Source: an uncultured Treponema sp. (GTDB lineage Bacteria > Spirochaetota > Spirochaetia > Treponematales > Treponemataceae). Taken from it: 64,000 nucleotides of DNA. The DNA is taken from the NCBI GenBank assembly GCA_947167345.1, contig CAMVHR010000002.1:53275-117274 (forward strand), given 5' to 3'. The position numbers and the translations under genes were made by a program. Position 1 is the stretch's first letter. Each line of letters opens with the position of its first letter. The notes beneath the pieces are model-generated. The model searched no databases. It was not told the DNA's origin and saw nothing but the letters and a program-made list of their open reading frames with translations. Below are positions 53,370-63,083 of this stretch, in pieces.

Positions 53370-55535
53370 ATGAAGATTATAAAACGTAGCGGTGCAGAAG
53401 TATTATTTAATCGCGATAAGATAATAAAGGCCATAGAAAAGGCTAATGCTCAGGTTGAAGAATCCAAACGTCTGACAGAAAATCAGATTGAATCCATTGC
53501 CTGTGACATTGAAATTCAGTGTCATAAAGAAGGTCATGCATTGAATGTCGAGGACATTCAGGATCTTGTTGAAAATGGTATTATGGAAAACGGTGCGTAT
53601 GAAGTTGCCAAGCTTTACATTACATATCGTTACCGCCATCAACTGATGCGCAAAGAAAACACTACTGATCAGCAGATAATGAGCCTGCTTGAAGAGAATA
53701 ATGAGGAAGTCAAGCAGGAAAACTCAAACAAGAATCCTACTGTAGTTTCTGTTCAGCGCGATTATATGGCTGGAGAAGTAAGCAAGGATATTACACGCCG
53801 ATTCCTTCTTGATCCTGATATTCAGAAAGCACATGAAGAAGGCATCATTCATTTTCATGATGCAGACTATTTTGCACAGCACATGCATAACTGCGATTTG
53901 GTTAACCTTGAAGACATGCTGCAGAACGGTACAGTAATCAGCGGTACAAGGATTGACCGGCCACACTCTTTTTCTACCGCATGTAACATTGCCACACAGA
54001 TTATAGCACAGGTTGCAAGCTGCCAGTATGGTGGTCAGAGCATATCTCTTGCACATCTTGCACCTTTTGTGGATGTAAGCCGTCAGAAGATTCAGAAAGA
54101 AATTCGTGAAATGATTGCCGCTACAAAACTTTCAATAGATGATTCCCAATTTGATTTCATGGTGAATCAGCGGCTTAAGGACGAAATAAAAAGAGGTGTT
54201 CAGACAATACAATATCAGGTGATTACCCTCATGACTACAAACGGTCAGGCTCCTTTTGTGACCGTATTCATGTATCTGAACGAAGCCAAGAATGAAAGCG
54301 AAAAGCATGATTTGGCCCTTATCATCGAAGAAGTATTGAAGCAGCGTTATCAGGGTGTAAAAAACGAAGCTGGTGAATGGATAACACCTGCATTCCCGAA
54401 GCTGATTTATGTACTTGAATCTGATAACATCGAACCGAACTCAAAATACTATCATCTGACGGAGCTTGCTGCAAAATGTACTACAAGGCGGATGGTTCCA
54501 GACTACATCTCTGAAAAGAAAATGCTGGAGATAAAAGACGGCAACTGTTACCCGTGCATGGGATGCCGCTCTTTCCTGACTGTATATCATGACCCTGCAA
54601 CCGGTAAGCCTAAGTTCTACGGTCGCTTTAATCAAGGTGTCGTAACTCTTAATCTTGTTGATGTTGCCTGTACTTCTGGTGGAGACATGGATCGCTTCTG
54701 GGTTTTGCTTGACATGCGTCTGGAGCTGTGCCACAGGGCTTTGAGAATCCGCCATGACAGGCTTGTCGGAACAAAATCTGATGCCGCTCCTATACTGTGG
54801 CAGAATGGTGCCCTTGCACGTCTTAAGAAGGGCGAAACCATAGATAAGCTTTTGTATAACGGATATTCTACTATTTCGCTTGGCTATGCCGGGCTTTATG
54901 AGTGTACGCGCTACATGACTGGCAAGTCTCACACAGACGAAGCCGGAAAACCTTTCGCCCTTAAAGTTATGAAGGCTTTGAACGATGCCTGTTTAAGATG
55001 GAAGTCCATGGAAAAGATTGATTATTCTGTATATGGAACTCCTCTTGAAAGCACTACATACAAGTTTGCAAAGTGTCTTAAGAAACGGTTTGGAATTATT
55101 CCTGGCGTTACTGACAAAAATTACATTACTAACAGCTATCATGTCCATGTTACTGAACACATAGATGCGTTTACAAAGTTGTCGTTTGAATCTGAATTTC
55201 AGGAGCTTTCTCCGGGCGGTGCCGTAAGCTATGTAGAAGTTCCTAATATGGAAAACAACATTCCTGCCGTTATGGCTCTTCTCAAGCATATATACAATAA
55301 CATCATGTATGCGGAGTTGAATACGAAGAGTGATTTCTGTCAGAAGTGCGGATATACTGGTGAAATTAAGATTGTAAAGGACAGTGACGAAAAACTTGTC
55401 TGGGAATGTCCGAACTGCAAGAACAGAGACCAGGGGACGATGAATGTAGCCCGCCGCACTTGCGGTTACATAGGAACTCAGTTCTGGAATCAGGGACGTA
55501 CTCAGGAAATTCAGGAACGCGTTCTGCACCTGTAG
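53370..55535 (+). CDS. nrdD: anaerobic (class III) ribonucleoside-triphosphate reductase
   Basis: A 721-residue glycyl-radical enzyme making dNTPs without oxygen. The N-terminal ATP-cone (about residues 1-90) is the allosteric activity site. The core includes HIHDADYF-like IHFHDADYFAQHMHNCDL, a C-terminal zinc site (FCQKCGYTGEI to WECPNCKN) and the glycyl-radical loop RRTCGYIGTQFWNQGRTQEI. ATG 53370 follows GAGGG with a short gap and is better than GTG 53364. Promoter region holds an NrdR-like palindrome. Confidence 0.96.
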   Translation: MKIIKRSGAEVLFNRDKIIKAIEKANAQVEESKRLTENQIESIACDIEIQCHKEGHALNVEDIQDLVENGIMENGAYEVAKLYITYRYRHQLMRKENTTDQQIMSLLEENNEEVKQENSNKNPTVVSVQRDYMAGEVSKDITRRFLLDPDIQKAHEEGIIHFHDADYFAQHMHNCDLVNLEDMLQNGTVISGTRIDRPHSFSTACNIATQIIAQVASCQYGGQSISLAHLAPFVDVSRQKIQKEIREMIAATKLSIDDSQFDFMVNQRLKDEIKRGVQTIQYQVITLMTTNGQAPFVTVFMYLNEAKNESEKHDLALIIEEVLKQRYQGVKNEAGEWITPAFPKLIYVLESDNIEPNSKYYHLTELAAKCTTRRMVPDYISEKKMLEIKDGNCYPCMGCRSFLTVYHDPATGKPKFYGRFNQGVVTLNLVDVACTSGGDMDRFWVLLDMRLELCHRALRIRHDRLVGTKSDAAPILWQNGALARLKKGETIDKLLYNGYSTISLGYAGLYECTRYMTGKSHTDEAGKPFALKVMKALNDACLRWKSMEKIDYSVYGTPLESTTYKFAKCLKKRFGIIPGVTDKNYITNSYHVHVTEHIDAFTKLSFESEFQELSPGGAVSYVEVPNMENNIPAVMALLKHIYNNIMYAELNTKSDFCQKCGYTGEIKIVKDSDEKLVWECPNCKNRDQGTMNVARRTCGYIGTQFWNQGRTQEIQERVLHL

Positions 55536-55557
55536 CTCATGGGATTTTGAACTTATA

Positions 55558-56052
55558 ATGAATTATGGTCAAATAAAGAAATTCGACATAGCGGACGGGG
55601 ATGGCGTAAGAGTGTCCCTGTTCGTTTCAGGATGCAGAAACCGCTGTAAGGGCTGTTTTCAACCGGAAACATGGGATTTTTGCTACGGAAAAGAGTTTAC
55701 GTGGCAGGTGGAAGATGAGATTCTTTCTGCCCTGAAGCCTGATTTTATAAGCGGTCTGACAGTGCTTGGCGGTGAGCCGTTTGAAGAAGAAAATCAGACT
55801 GTCCTGACTCCTTTTTTACGCCTTGTTCATGAAAAGTTTCCTCATAAGACAATCTGGTGCTATACGGGTTATGTATATGACAGGGATTTGGTTAAAGGCG
55901 GAAAAAAACACATTGATTGCACTGATGAAATGCTTTCTTATATAGATGTTCTTGTTGATGGCCCTTTTGTTGAAGAGTTGAAGGACATTTCCCTTTCATT
56001 CCGTGGCTCGTCGAACCAGCGCATCATTTATCTTAAGCAATTGGAAAAATAG
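55558..56052 (+). CDS. nrdG: anaerobic ribonucleotide reductase activating protein
   Basis: A 164-residue radical SAM enzyme that forms the glycyl radical on NrdD. The cluster motif is SGCRNRCKGC (Cys26, Cys30, Cys33, canonical CX3CX2C), with the short fold and LTVLGGEPFEEEN SAM-binding block. It lies 22 bases after nrdD and is cotranscribed. Confidence 0.95.
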   Translation: MNYGQIKKFDIADGDGVRVSLFVSGCRNRCKGCFQPETWDFCYGKEFTWQVEDEILSALKPDFISGLTVLGGEPFEEENQTVLTPFLRLVHEKFPHKTIWCYTGYVYDRDLVKGGKKHIDCTDEMLSYIDVLVDGPFVEELKDISLSFRGSSNQRIIYLKQLEK

Positions 56053-56069
56053 CAGAAAATTGTGACTGC

Positions 56070-56098
56070 TTGCAAAAAATGTCAAAAAACTCTAGAAT
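56070..56098 (+). promoter_or_regulatory. promoter of the gene at 56108
   Basis: TTGCAA (56070-56075), 17 bp, TAGAAT (56093-56098), nine bases to the ATG; no ribosome site. Confidence 0.6.
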
Positions 56099-56107
56099 AA
56101 CCTTGAT

Positions 56108-56647
56108 ATGAATGATGATCAGATTGAAGAGTTTGTAGACAGTTCTGCTGTAAAGGCGTTGGGCTCATTGCTTTCGGCAAGCACGGATGAAGAGGTTTCC
56201 TCTTCTGCAATTGTTATTTCGACCGCATTTAATGTGGGCGATGCATTTAAGAAAATTGTTGATGTTTCTTCTGACGGAGAAGAAAAGCTGAATTTTAGTT
56301 TTCATAAGAATCTTGTTCTTCTCATTCAAAAAACGTGGGTAGAAAAATCTGATGAAGAACTGAAAGCTCAGGTTCTGTATCATCTTGATGAATTTATTGC
56401 ATATCTTAATAAAAAATCATATAAAGAAGCTTATCCTTTATTTTTCAGCATTGTTGATGATGTTGTATATCTTATGTTTGGTGCCCAGACAAAGACAAAA
56501 AGCTTTAATGAATATGCCCTCCGCATAGATCCAGAATTCGGTGTATTCTGGTGGTATATGAAGAATCTTCCGCGAACTGCTGACTGGTCTGAATTTAAGA
56601 TGAGGGCGGCAACCCTTCTTGGAATGTACTTTCTGGCAAATTACTAG
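56108..56647 (+). CDS. conserved-looking protein of unknown function
   Basis: A 179-residue acidic, soluble, helical protein without signal peptide or cysteine motif. Notable is the aromatic block FGVFWWYMKNLPRTADW near residue 145. It precedes proA by nine bases and may be cotranscribed with proAB. No family recognised. Confidence 0.7.
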   Translation: MNDDQIEEFVDSSAVKALGSLLSASTDEEVSSSAIVISTAFNVGDAFKKIVDVSSDGEEKLNFSFHKNLVLLIQKTWVEKSDEELKAQVLYHLDEFIAYLNKKSYKEAYPLFFSIVDDVVYLMFGAQTKTKSFNEYALRIDPEFGVFWWYMKNLPRTADWSEFKMRAATLLGMYFLANY

Positions 56648-56656
56648 AGGCTGGTT

Positions 56657-57913
56657 ATGAATATAGATGCAATTTGTTCCAGTTTACGTGCAGGTGCTGG
56701 AGCACTTGCAGTTCATACTGCTGCACAGAAAAACCATGCACTGTCCTGTGTAGCTGCCGCCATTAACAGGCATAAAGCTGACATTCTTGATGCAAATCAA
56801 AAAGATGTGGAAGCTGCACGAAGCAAGGGCATGACAGAAGCTCTGGTAGAGCGTCTTGCTCTGGATGAAAAAAAGTTCAAAAGCATTTTAGACAGCATAG
56901 AAATAATCATAAATCAAGGCGATCCGATAGGTGAAGAAATTGCAGGCTGGGCTGCTCCGAAAGGAATGCAGATAAGGCAGGTGCGTGTACCGCTCGGTGT
57001 CGTTGCAATCATTTACGAATCAAGACCAAACGTTACTGTGGATGCATTTTCTCTTGCATATAAGAGCGGAAATTCCATTCTTCTGCGAGGTTCTTCTTCA
57101 GCTCTTGCTTCAAACAAGGCTATTGCTTCTGCCATAAAGGAAGGTCTTTTAGATGCAGGAAAAGACGGTGTTGCCGATGCAATCTATCTGTGTGAAAGTG
57201 TTGACCATGAAGATGTAAATCAGATTCTTAATGCTGTAGGAAAGATTGACATAGTGCTTCCTCGCGGAGGCAAGAACCTTATCAACACTGTGGTAGAAAA
57301 TGCAAAGATTCCTGTAATCCAGACAGGAGCTGGGGTTTGTCACTTGTATGTGGATGATGGTGCAGATGTTGAAATGGCCTGTGAAATTGCCGTAAATGCA
57401 AAGACTCAGAGACCGGGTGCATGTAATGCCATCGAAACCCTGCTTGTTCACAGAAACATGCTTTCTTCATTTCTTCCCCTTCTTGCATCAAAACTTGCAG
57501 GCAAAGTGCAGTTAAGGGCAGACGATGACTGCCTTTCAGTCCTTTCTGCTAATGCACAGAATGTCGTTAAGGCTTGCGAGGATGACTTTGGTTTTGAGTT
57601 CCTTGACTTTATTCTTGCAGTAAAGGCTGTTGGCTCTGTAGATGAGGCAATAGACTTTATTAATAGTCATAATACAAAGCACAGTGAGTGCATTGTAACC
57701 AATAACAGGGCTAATGCCCGCACGTTCCAGACAAAAGTAGATGCTGCTTGTGTGTACGTAAATGCAAGTACCAGATTTACAGATGGTGGCGAGTTTGGTT
57801 TTGGCGCAGAGCTTGGAATAAGTACGCAGAAACTCCATGCCAGAGGTCCTATGGGCATAAAGGCATTGACAACGACAAAGTTCTTGATAGACGGTGACGG
57901 ACAGATACGATGA
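56657..57913 (+). CDS. proA: gamma-glutamyl phosphate reductase
   Basis: Reduces gamma-glutamyl phosphate to glutamate semialdehyde with NADPH in proline synthesis. The 418-residue length is standard. Motifs include VPLGVVAIIYESRPNVTVDA, the nucleophile region QRPGACNAIETLL and GAELGISTQKLHARGPMG. GAGG precedes the ATG. It overlaps proB by four bases, so order is proA-proB. Confidence 0.96.
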   Translation: MNIDAICSSLRAGAGALAVHTAAQKNHALSCVAAAINRHKADILDANQKDVEAARSKGMTEALVERLALDEKKFKSILDSIEIIINQGDPIGEEIAGWAAPKGMQIRQVRVPLGVVAIIYESRPNVTVDAFSLAYKSGNSILLRGSSSALASNKAIASAIKEGLLDAGKDGVADAIYLCESVDHEDVNQILNAVGKIDIVLPRGGKNLINTVVENAKIPVIQTGAGVCHLYVDDGADVEMACEIAVNAKTQRPGACNAIETLLVHRNMLSSFLPLLASKLAGKVQLRADDDCLSVLSANAQNVVKACEDDFGFEFLDFILAVKAVGSVDEAIDFINSHNTKHSECIVTNNRANARTFQTKVDAACVYVNASTRFTDGGEFGFGAELGISTQKLHARGPMGIKALTTTKFLIDGDGQIR

Positions 57914-58716
57914 CAATACGCGACACAATACAGAATGCAAAAAAGATAGTAATAAAATTTGGTAGCAATTCGCTTGCAAAGGCAGATGGTACAATAAACC
58001 TTGACTTTATGAATCAGATTGCAGGAGAATGCTCCAAGTTGATTGCAATGGGCAAGCAGGTAATCATTGTGTCTTCTGGTGCGCAGGTAGCAGGTCTTTC
58101 GAGTATCAACGGATGGGCGCATAAAAAAGACATGCACTACCGTCAGGCTCTGTGTGCAATCGGGCAAGTGGAACTGATGGACAAGTGGCGCGAAGCCTTT
58201 CAGCATGAAAGCCTTCATGTGGCGCAGCTTTTATTCATAAAGGAAGATTTTGAAGACTATCACCATACGCTTAACATGCGCAACACTCTGTTTACTCTGG
58301 TAGACGAAGGTGTCGTTCCTATTATTAACGAAAACGACTCAGTTTCATTTGAAGAAAATAGCATTGGTGACAATGACAATCTTTCTGCATTGACGGCAAT
58401 ACTTTGGAGTGCAGACTTGCTGATTCTGTTTAGCGATATAGATGGCGTTTATACAGACAATCCCAAGACAAATCCAGATGCAAAACTTGTTGAAACTGTA
58501 ACAGACATTCCTGAACTTTTAAAGAATATTACTCTTGGCAATACAAACAGTTTTGGTACGGGTGGCATACGTACTAAGATTCAGGCTGCAGAAAAGACCA
58601 CTGCATCGGGCATTCCCCTTGTTCTTGCGAACAGTCGCAATGAAAATCCTCTTTCTTCTCTTGTTGATGGAACTCAGTCTGGAACACTCTTTGTTCCAAA
58701 AGACTTTAGCCTTTAG
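57910..58716 (+). CDS. proB: glutamate 5-kinase, short form without PUA domain
   Basis: Phosphorylates glutamate in the first committed step of proline synthesis. The amino-acid-kinase fold shows VIKFGSNSLAK, VIIVSSGAQVAGL, NENDSVSFEE and FGTGGIRTKIQAAEKT. At 268 residues it lacks the C-terminal PUA domain of the E. coli enzyme, as in many short ProB proteins. Its stop overlaps the end of the convergent GGDEF gene by 11 bases. Confidence 0.95.
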   Translation: MTIRDTIQNAKKIVIKFGSNSLAKADGTINLDFMNQIAGECSKLIAMGKQVIIVSSGAQVAGLSSINGWAHKKDMHYRQALCAIGQVELMDKWREAFQHESLHVAQLLFIKEDFEDYHHTLNMRNTLFTLVDEGVVPIINENDSVSFEENSIGDNDNLSALTAILWSADLLILFSDIDGVYTDNPKTNPDAKLVETVTDIPELLKNITLGNTNSFGTGGIRTKIQAAEKTTASGIPLVLANSRNENPLSSLVDGTQSGTLFVPKDFSL

Positions 58717-60664
58717 TTGCAGAGCGGGTGTGCTTGCTGGCTTTTTCTTTATAAAGCAGCTTGTCCGCCTGTGAAAGAAGCTTTTCAAGATTTTTATTCA
58801 TCTCATTAAATTCAACAGCACCAATGCTTATGCTCAGACGGAACTGTGAGTTTGTCTTTATGTACCATTCCTCACAGGCTTCCTTTATGCGCTCTTTTAG
58901 TTTTTCTAGTGATGAAAAATCCATGCCGGCAGAAACAATTGCAAATTCATCTCCTCCCAGCCTTGCAATCACATCGTGTGAGCGGAATGTATTGCGGAGT
59001 ATGAAAGCCATGCCGATTATTGCACGATCGCCTGCATCATGCCCGTATGTGTCGTTTATATTTTTTAATCCGTCCATGTCCGTATAAAAGACAAGTCCTC
59101 CTTTCCCCATGTCAAGAGAAAGGTTTATGGCCTGCTGCCCTAAATTGAACAGTCCCCGCCGGTTGTAGAGTTTAGTCAGCTCGTCTGTCTGTGAAATGTC
59201 TGTAAGCCTTGTATTTGCCTTTTCAAGCTTTTCCATCATTAGGTTCTGGTAGTTTTCAGATACAAGCCTTTCGGTAAAGAAAATGGAAGAGTTGAACACA
59301 TGCGAAATCATTGTGTATGTGGTGTCAAACAGGCTTGTTGGCAAAGTTTCGGATGAATAGACCATGTAGCCGTAGATAAAGTTATTGTAATACAGCGTCC
59401 TTACAAATTCTGTCATCCTGCGGTCTGTAAACAGCCCTTCGGGATACAAACGTTCCTGCGGATTAAAAGAAACTTTTTCTGCTGTTTGCTTTACTCCCTC
59501 TTCATACGAAAGAAGCAGTTCCGCATACGGAGGAATCTCAAAAGTCTCGTCATTTTCAATGTGTATTCTGGTTTTGAACACGATGATCGCACATGTTCTT
59601 ATGTGCAGTTTTGGAAGCCATTTTTTCAGTTCAGGCACAAATTCCTGTACGGTAAGAGGTTTAATTTGATACTCAAAGAATTTTTGAATCAGCACGATGT
59701 CATGATCAAGACGGAAATACTGCTGCTGTATGAAGTTCTTTGTCGAAAACGGGTAAGAAATTGCATTTCCTTCAGCATTGACATAATCCGTGTCAAAGTC
59801 CTCTGAATTTACGCAGCCACATGATTTTCGGTATTTTACTAAACTTGGAATCTTTATTTGATGCGGAAGCTTTTCATTGTTCCACATTTGTTCTATGCAG
59901 CTTATTGCCTTTGCAACAAACTGTTTCATGTTGCCGCCAACTGTCGTAATTGTTATCTGGTTAAATTCGGAATGACCGCTGTCATCAAAACCTGTTATGC
60001 AAAAATCGTCAGGGATTTTGTAGCCTAGGGAAAGCGCATAATCTATAAGTCCTACTGCCATGTCATCATTCATGCAGATTACGCAGTCAGCAGGAAAAAG
60101 CTCGTGTTTTATATAGTAGTGGAGGGCGTTATAGCCTCCCTCTTCTGTAAATCCGCCAATATAAATGCGGTTTTTTTCTACTGTAATGCCGTGTTTTGCC
60201 AGAGTGGCAAGGCAGAGCTTCATGCGCCTTTTGGAGTCGGTATTACTTTCAGGGCCGGAAACTATGTTGAACACCTTGCAGCCGTGAACTGTAATCATGT
60301 GCTCTATCATTGCAATGAAATTATTTTCAAATTCGCTGTAAATGTAGGGCTCGTTTTCTTTTGTTTCGGCTATGGAAATTTGCGGAACAGACTCTGCAAG
60401 CATTTCCCTTTCGCTTTTAATGGCTTTTTCAATGGCTTTATAGTAACCGGACGTAATGACAAGGCCGTCAATGTTGTTTTTATTTATATGCTTGTAAACA
60501 AACTGCTGTTGCTTTGGGGCTGGACCTCCCTGTTCAACTCCGCCTTGAAAGACAATAAGGTCGTAATCCTTCTGGCGGCAAATTCCGTCAATTGCGTTAA
60601 AGATATCTGTATTGTAGCCGCTTATGAGGGTGTTTAACTGAAGTCCAATGCGTTGTCTGACCAT
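58706..60664 (-). CDS. LacI-type ligand-binding domain fused to a diguanylate cyclase
   Basis: A 652-residue cytoplasmic protein with no membrane segment. Residues 1-290 have the periplasmic-binding-protein fold of LacI/GalR regulators (IGLQLNTLISGYNTDIFNAI, NDDMAVGLIDYAL, ITGFDDSGHSEF) but start without the helix-turn-helix. A middle region is unassigned, and residues 480-645 form an intact GGDEF domain (FYTDMDGLKNINDTYGHDAG, RLGGDEFAI). It probably makes c-di-GMP in response to a sugar or related intracellular ligand. Confidence 0.9.
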   Translation of the reverse strand: MVRQRIGLQLNTLISGYNTDIFNAIDGICRQKDYDLIVFQGGVEQGGPAPKQQQFVYKHINKNNIDGLVITSGYYKAIEKAIKSEREMLAESVPQISIAETKENEPYIYSEFENNFIAMIEHMITVHGCKVFNIVSGPESNTDSKRRMKLCLATLAKHGITVEKNRIYIGGFTEEGGYNALHYYIKHELFPADCVICMNDDMAVGLIDYALSLGYKIPDDFCITGFDDSGHSEFNQITITTVGGNMKQFVAKAISCIEQMWNNEKLPHQIKIPSLVKYRKSCGCVNSEDFDTDYVNAEGNAISYPFSTKNFIQQQYFRLDHDIVLIQKFFEYQIKPLTVQEFVPELKKWLPKLHIRTCAIIVFKTRIHIENDETFEIPPYAELLLSYEEGVKQTAEKVSFNPQERLYPEGLFTDRRMTEFVRTLYYNNFIYGYMVYSSETLPTSLFDTTYTMISHVFNSSIFFTERLVSENYQNLMMEKLEKANTRLTDISQTDELTKLYNRRGLFNLGQQAINLSLDMGKGGLVFYTDMDGLKNINDTYGHDAGDRAIIGMAFILRNTFRSHDVIARLGGDEFAIVSAGMDFSSLEKLKERIKEACEEWYIKTNSQFRLSISIGAVEFNEMNKNLEKLLSQADKLLYKEKASKHTRSATKG

Positions 60665-60698
60665 ATCCTTTAAATTATCGAAAGAAACTGGAGAAATT

Positions 60699-61529
60699 TC
60701 AAACGAAATACGAGATGATATAATTGTCTACAGCTGTAAATCCTGCATTCTGATATGCATGCATGGCTTGGGTATTGTACTTGTTTACAAACAAAACAGC
60801 CTTTTTGCCCTGCTTTGATGCCCATGAGGCAATTTCTGACACCAGCATTCCGGCAAAGCCTTGCCTGCGGTTTTGTTTTTGGGTGTAAACTCCACCAATC
60901 TGCACATAGTGCTCTCCGATGGCATTTGTCTGAGCCTTTGAGACAGGAATTCCGCTTTTTAAGACAGCTATAGCGTACTGTGACTTGAGTATGCATTTCA
61001 GAACCTGCCGTTCTTCCACTGGATCTGGCTGTGAAATGGGGCTTTTTACTTCTTCAAGAAGATATGAAAAATGCAGCGGAAACAGGGCGTCAGATTTTGA
61101 AACAGAACATTCTTCCATTGTATACGGCTGCTGAAGGCTGGACTTAACGGAATATTCGTGTTCCATAAGGTAGTAAAAGCGCGTGTCGCAAAGTTCATGG
61201 TCATCAGTGTCCGTCAAAAGCTTGTTTAGAAAAGTAACATATTCTGCCTTTCCGTTAATGCAGACTATGTATTTGTCCTGAAAGAATTTTTGTAAGAACT
61301 GTGCAAGATCCTTGCTTCTGTGCGGCAGACAAGGCAGAAGTGTTCCTCCTTGCGAAAGAAAAAACAAACCGCACAGCCTGTTGTCTTGTGCAATGAGGTA
61401 AAGGCTTTTTTCCCGTGCAATAATCTTATGCATGAGCGAACAGCTGTGCTGCTCGTAAGGCATTACAAAATGCCTGGCTGCAACATAATGCTGTTCGGTC
61501 TGAGCCAGAATAATGCGCAGGTTAGACAA
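60699..61529 (-). CDS. GNAT family N-acetyltransferase
   Basis: A 276-residue protein whose C-terminal half is a GNAT domain of the FR47-like kind: YVQIGGVYTQKQNRRQGFAG with the acetyl-CoA loop, then KKAVLFVNKYNTQAMHAYQN. The N-terminal half resembles a degenerate GNAT domain. The acceptor is unknown. It follows the UPF0210 gene by three bases and is likely cotranscribed. Confidence 0.87.
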   Translation of the reverse strand: MSNLRIILAQTEQHYVAARHFVMPYEQHSCSLMHKIIAREKSLYLIAQDNRLCGLFFLSQGGTLLPCLPHRSKDLAQFLQKFFQDKYIVCINGKAEYVTFLNKLLTDTDDHELCDTRFYYLMEHEYSVKSSLQQPYTMEECSVSKSDALFPLHFSYLLEEVKSPISQPDPVEERQVLKCILKSQYAIAVLKSGIPVSKAQTNAIGEHYVQIGGVYTQKQNRRQGFAGMLVSEIASWASKQGKKAVLFVNKYNTQAMHAYQNAGFTAVDNYIISYFV

Positions 61530-61532
61530 TTT

Positions 61533-62894
61533 CTAATTCCTGAAAGAATGGATTGGGGCAGGAATGCGTCCGCCACGGTTGATGAAGTCTGCACAGCTGA
61601 ACTGGTTCACCTTCATTACAGGGCAGCCGCCTAAAAGGCCTCCGAACTCAACCCACTCACCGGCTTTCTTGCCCGGTGCGGGAATGAGACGGCATGCGGT
61701 TGTCTTGTTGTTTACCATGCCGATTGCAAATTCGTCTGCGAGAATTCCGCTGATTGTAGTTGCTGGTGTGTCTCCTGGAATTGCAATCATGTCCAGACCT
61801 ACAGAACAAACCGTTGTCATGGCTTCGAGCTTTTCAAGCGTAATGCTGTCCTGCTTTACTGCATTAATCATGCCTTCGTCTTCGCTTACAGGAATGAATG
61901 CACCGCTTAAGCCTCCGACATTCGTGCTGGCCATTACGCCGCCTTTCTTTACCATGTCAGTAAGCATTGCGAGGGCGGCAGTTGTTCCCGGAGCACCGCA
62001 TCCTTCAAGACCAATTTCTTCGAGAATGCGTGCAACAGAGTCTCCTACAGCAGGAGTTGGTGCAAGTGACAGGTCAAGGATGCCGAAGTCTACGCCAAGA
62101 CGGCGTGCTGCTTCTGAACCTACAAGCTGTCCCATGCGTGTAATCTTGAAGGCCATTTTCTTTATGCCGTCAGCAAGTTCGTTTATAGGCTTGCCCTTGA
62201 ATTCTTTTGCAGCTGCAAGAATTACGCCAGGACCTGAAACTCCAACGTTGATTACAGCGTCTCCTTCTCCTGGTCCGTGGAATGCTCCTGCCATAAACGG
62301 ATTGTCTTCTGGCGCATTACAGAACACTACAAGCTTGGCACAGCCGTTCACAGGCTTGTCCTTTGAAATGTCAGCAGTCTTCTTTATGATTTCGCCCATG
62401 AGCTTGACGGCATTCATGTTGATGCCGTTCTTTGTAGTACCGACATTTACAGATGAACATACAAATTCTGTATCAGCAAGAGCTTCTGGAATTGATTCGA
62501 TGAGTATTCTGTCTGCGGGGGTAATGCCTTTCTGCACGAGCGCGCTGAATCCGCCAAGAAAGTTTATGCCAAGCTCGTGAGCGCATTTGTCCAATGTCTT
62601 GCAGTAGTCTACGTAAGATTTTGCATTGCTTGCACCGGCTACAAGTGCAATCGGCGTTACGGAAATGCGTTTGTTGATGATAGGAACGCCGAATTCTTTT
62701 TCTATGTCCTGCCCGACTTTTACAAGGTTCTGTGCCCTTTTCATGATTTTGTCATAAATCTTCTGGCATGCAACCTTGCTGTCTTCTGCGGCACAGTCAA
62801 GAAGTGAAATTCCCATAGTAATGCAGCGGATGTCAAGCTTCTGCCGCATAAACATGTTTACAGTCTGTTCAATTTCTACCGGTGAAAATATCAT
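61533..62894 (-). CDS. UPF0210 (PFL family) protein
   Basis: A 453-residue protein of the UPF0210 family, structurally related to glycyl-radical-type barrels but of unknown activity. Typical blocks are [57 protein letters not shown] and [17 protein letters not shown]. The ACT-domain UPF0237 partner that usually adjoins it is absent here. TAGAAT ends nine bases before the ATG and no ribosome site is seen. Confidence 0.93.
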   Translation of the reverse strand: MIFSPVEIEQTVNMFMRQKLDIRCITMGISLLDCAAEDSKVACQKIYDKIMKRAQNLVKVGQDIEKEFGVPIINKRISVTPIALVAGASNAKSYVDYCKTLDKCAHELGINFLGGFSALVQKGITPADRILIESIPEALADTEFVCSSVNVGTTKNGINMNAVKLMGEIIKKTADISKDKPVNGCAKLVVFCNAPEDNPFMAGAFHGPGEGDAVINVGVSGPGVILAAAKEFKGKPINELADGIKKMAFKITRMGQLVGSEAARRLGVDFGILDLSLAPTPAVGDSVARILEEIGLEGCGAPGTTAALAMLTDMVKKGGVMASTNVGGLSGAFIPVSEDEGMINAVKQDSITLEKLEAMTTVCSVGLDMIAIPGDTPATTISGILADEFAIGMVNNKTTACRLIPAPGKKAGEWVEFGGLLGGCPVMKVNQFSCADFINRGGRIPAPIHSFRN

Positions 62895-62903
62895 AATGAG
62901 CTT

Positions 62904-62932
62904 ATTCTATATGATAATGTAAAATATTTCAA
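62904..62932 (-). promoter_or_regulatory. promoter of the UPF0210 gene
   Basis: Minus strand: TTGAAA (62932-62927), 17 bp, TAGAAT (62909-62904), nine bases to the ATG. Confidence 0.65.
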
Positions 62933-62962
62933 TTCAATTGGTTTTTGTTTCAATTTCTTATA

Positions 62963-63072
62963 CAGTTGCGGCGTAATTACTTAAGAAATCGTGTCGTAAG
63001 TTTAAAAGAAATTGCGACACATTTTCTTAAGAAATCATGCCGCAACTTTAAAAGAAGTTGCGACGCATGTTC
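62963..63072. repeat. tandem 46-bp palindromic repeats
   Basis: Two full units (62981-63026, 63027-63072; 39 of 46 bases identical) follow a partial unit (62963-62980). Each unit contains a hairpin with TTTAAAAGAA in the loop and GTTGCG/CGCAAC-like arms, and CTTAAGAAA/TTTCTTAAG forms an outer inverted repeat (62980-62988 with 63023-63031). It sits directly after the leucine-rich gene. Confidence 0.8.
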
Positions 63073-63083
63073 GGAGACTCTTC

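Noticed and set aside
61564..62580. 338-codon plus-strand ORF opposite the UPF0210 gene
   Set aside because: The product is Pro/Ser/Ala-rich antisense sequence; the minus strand encodes a clear, full-length UPF0210 protein.
62963..63072. Integron attC sites or a CRISPR array
   Set aside because: The units are directly adjacent without unique spacers, and the GTT-containing arms do not fit the GTTRRRY core of attC sites.
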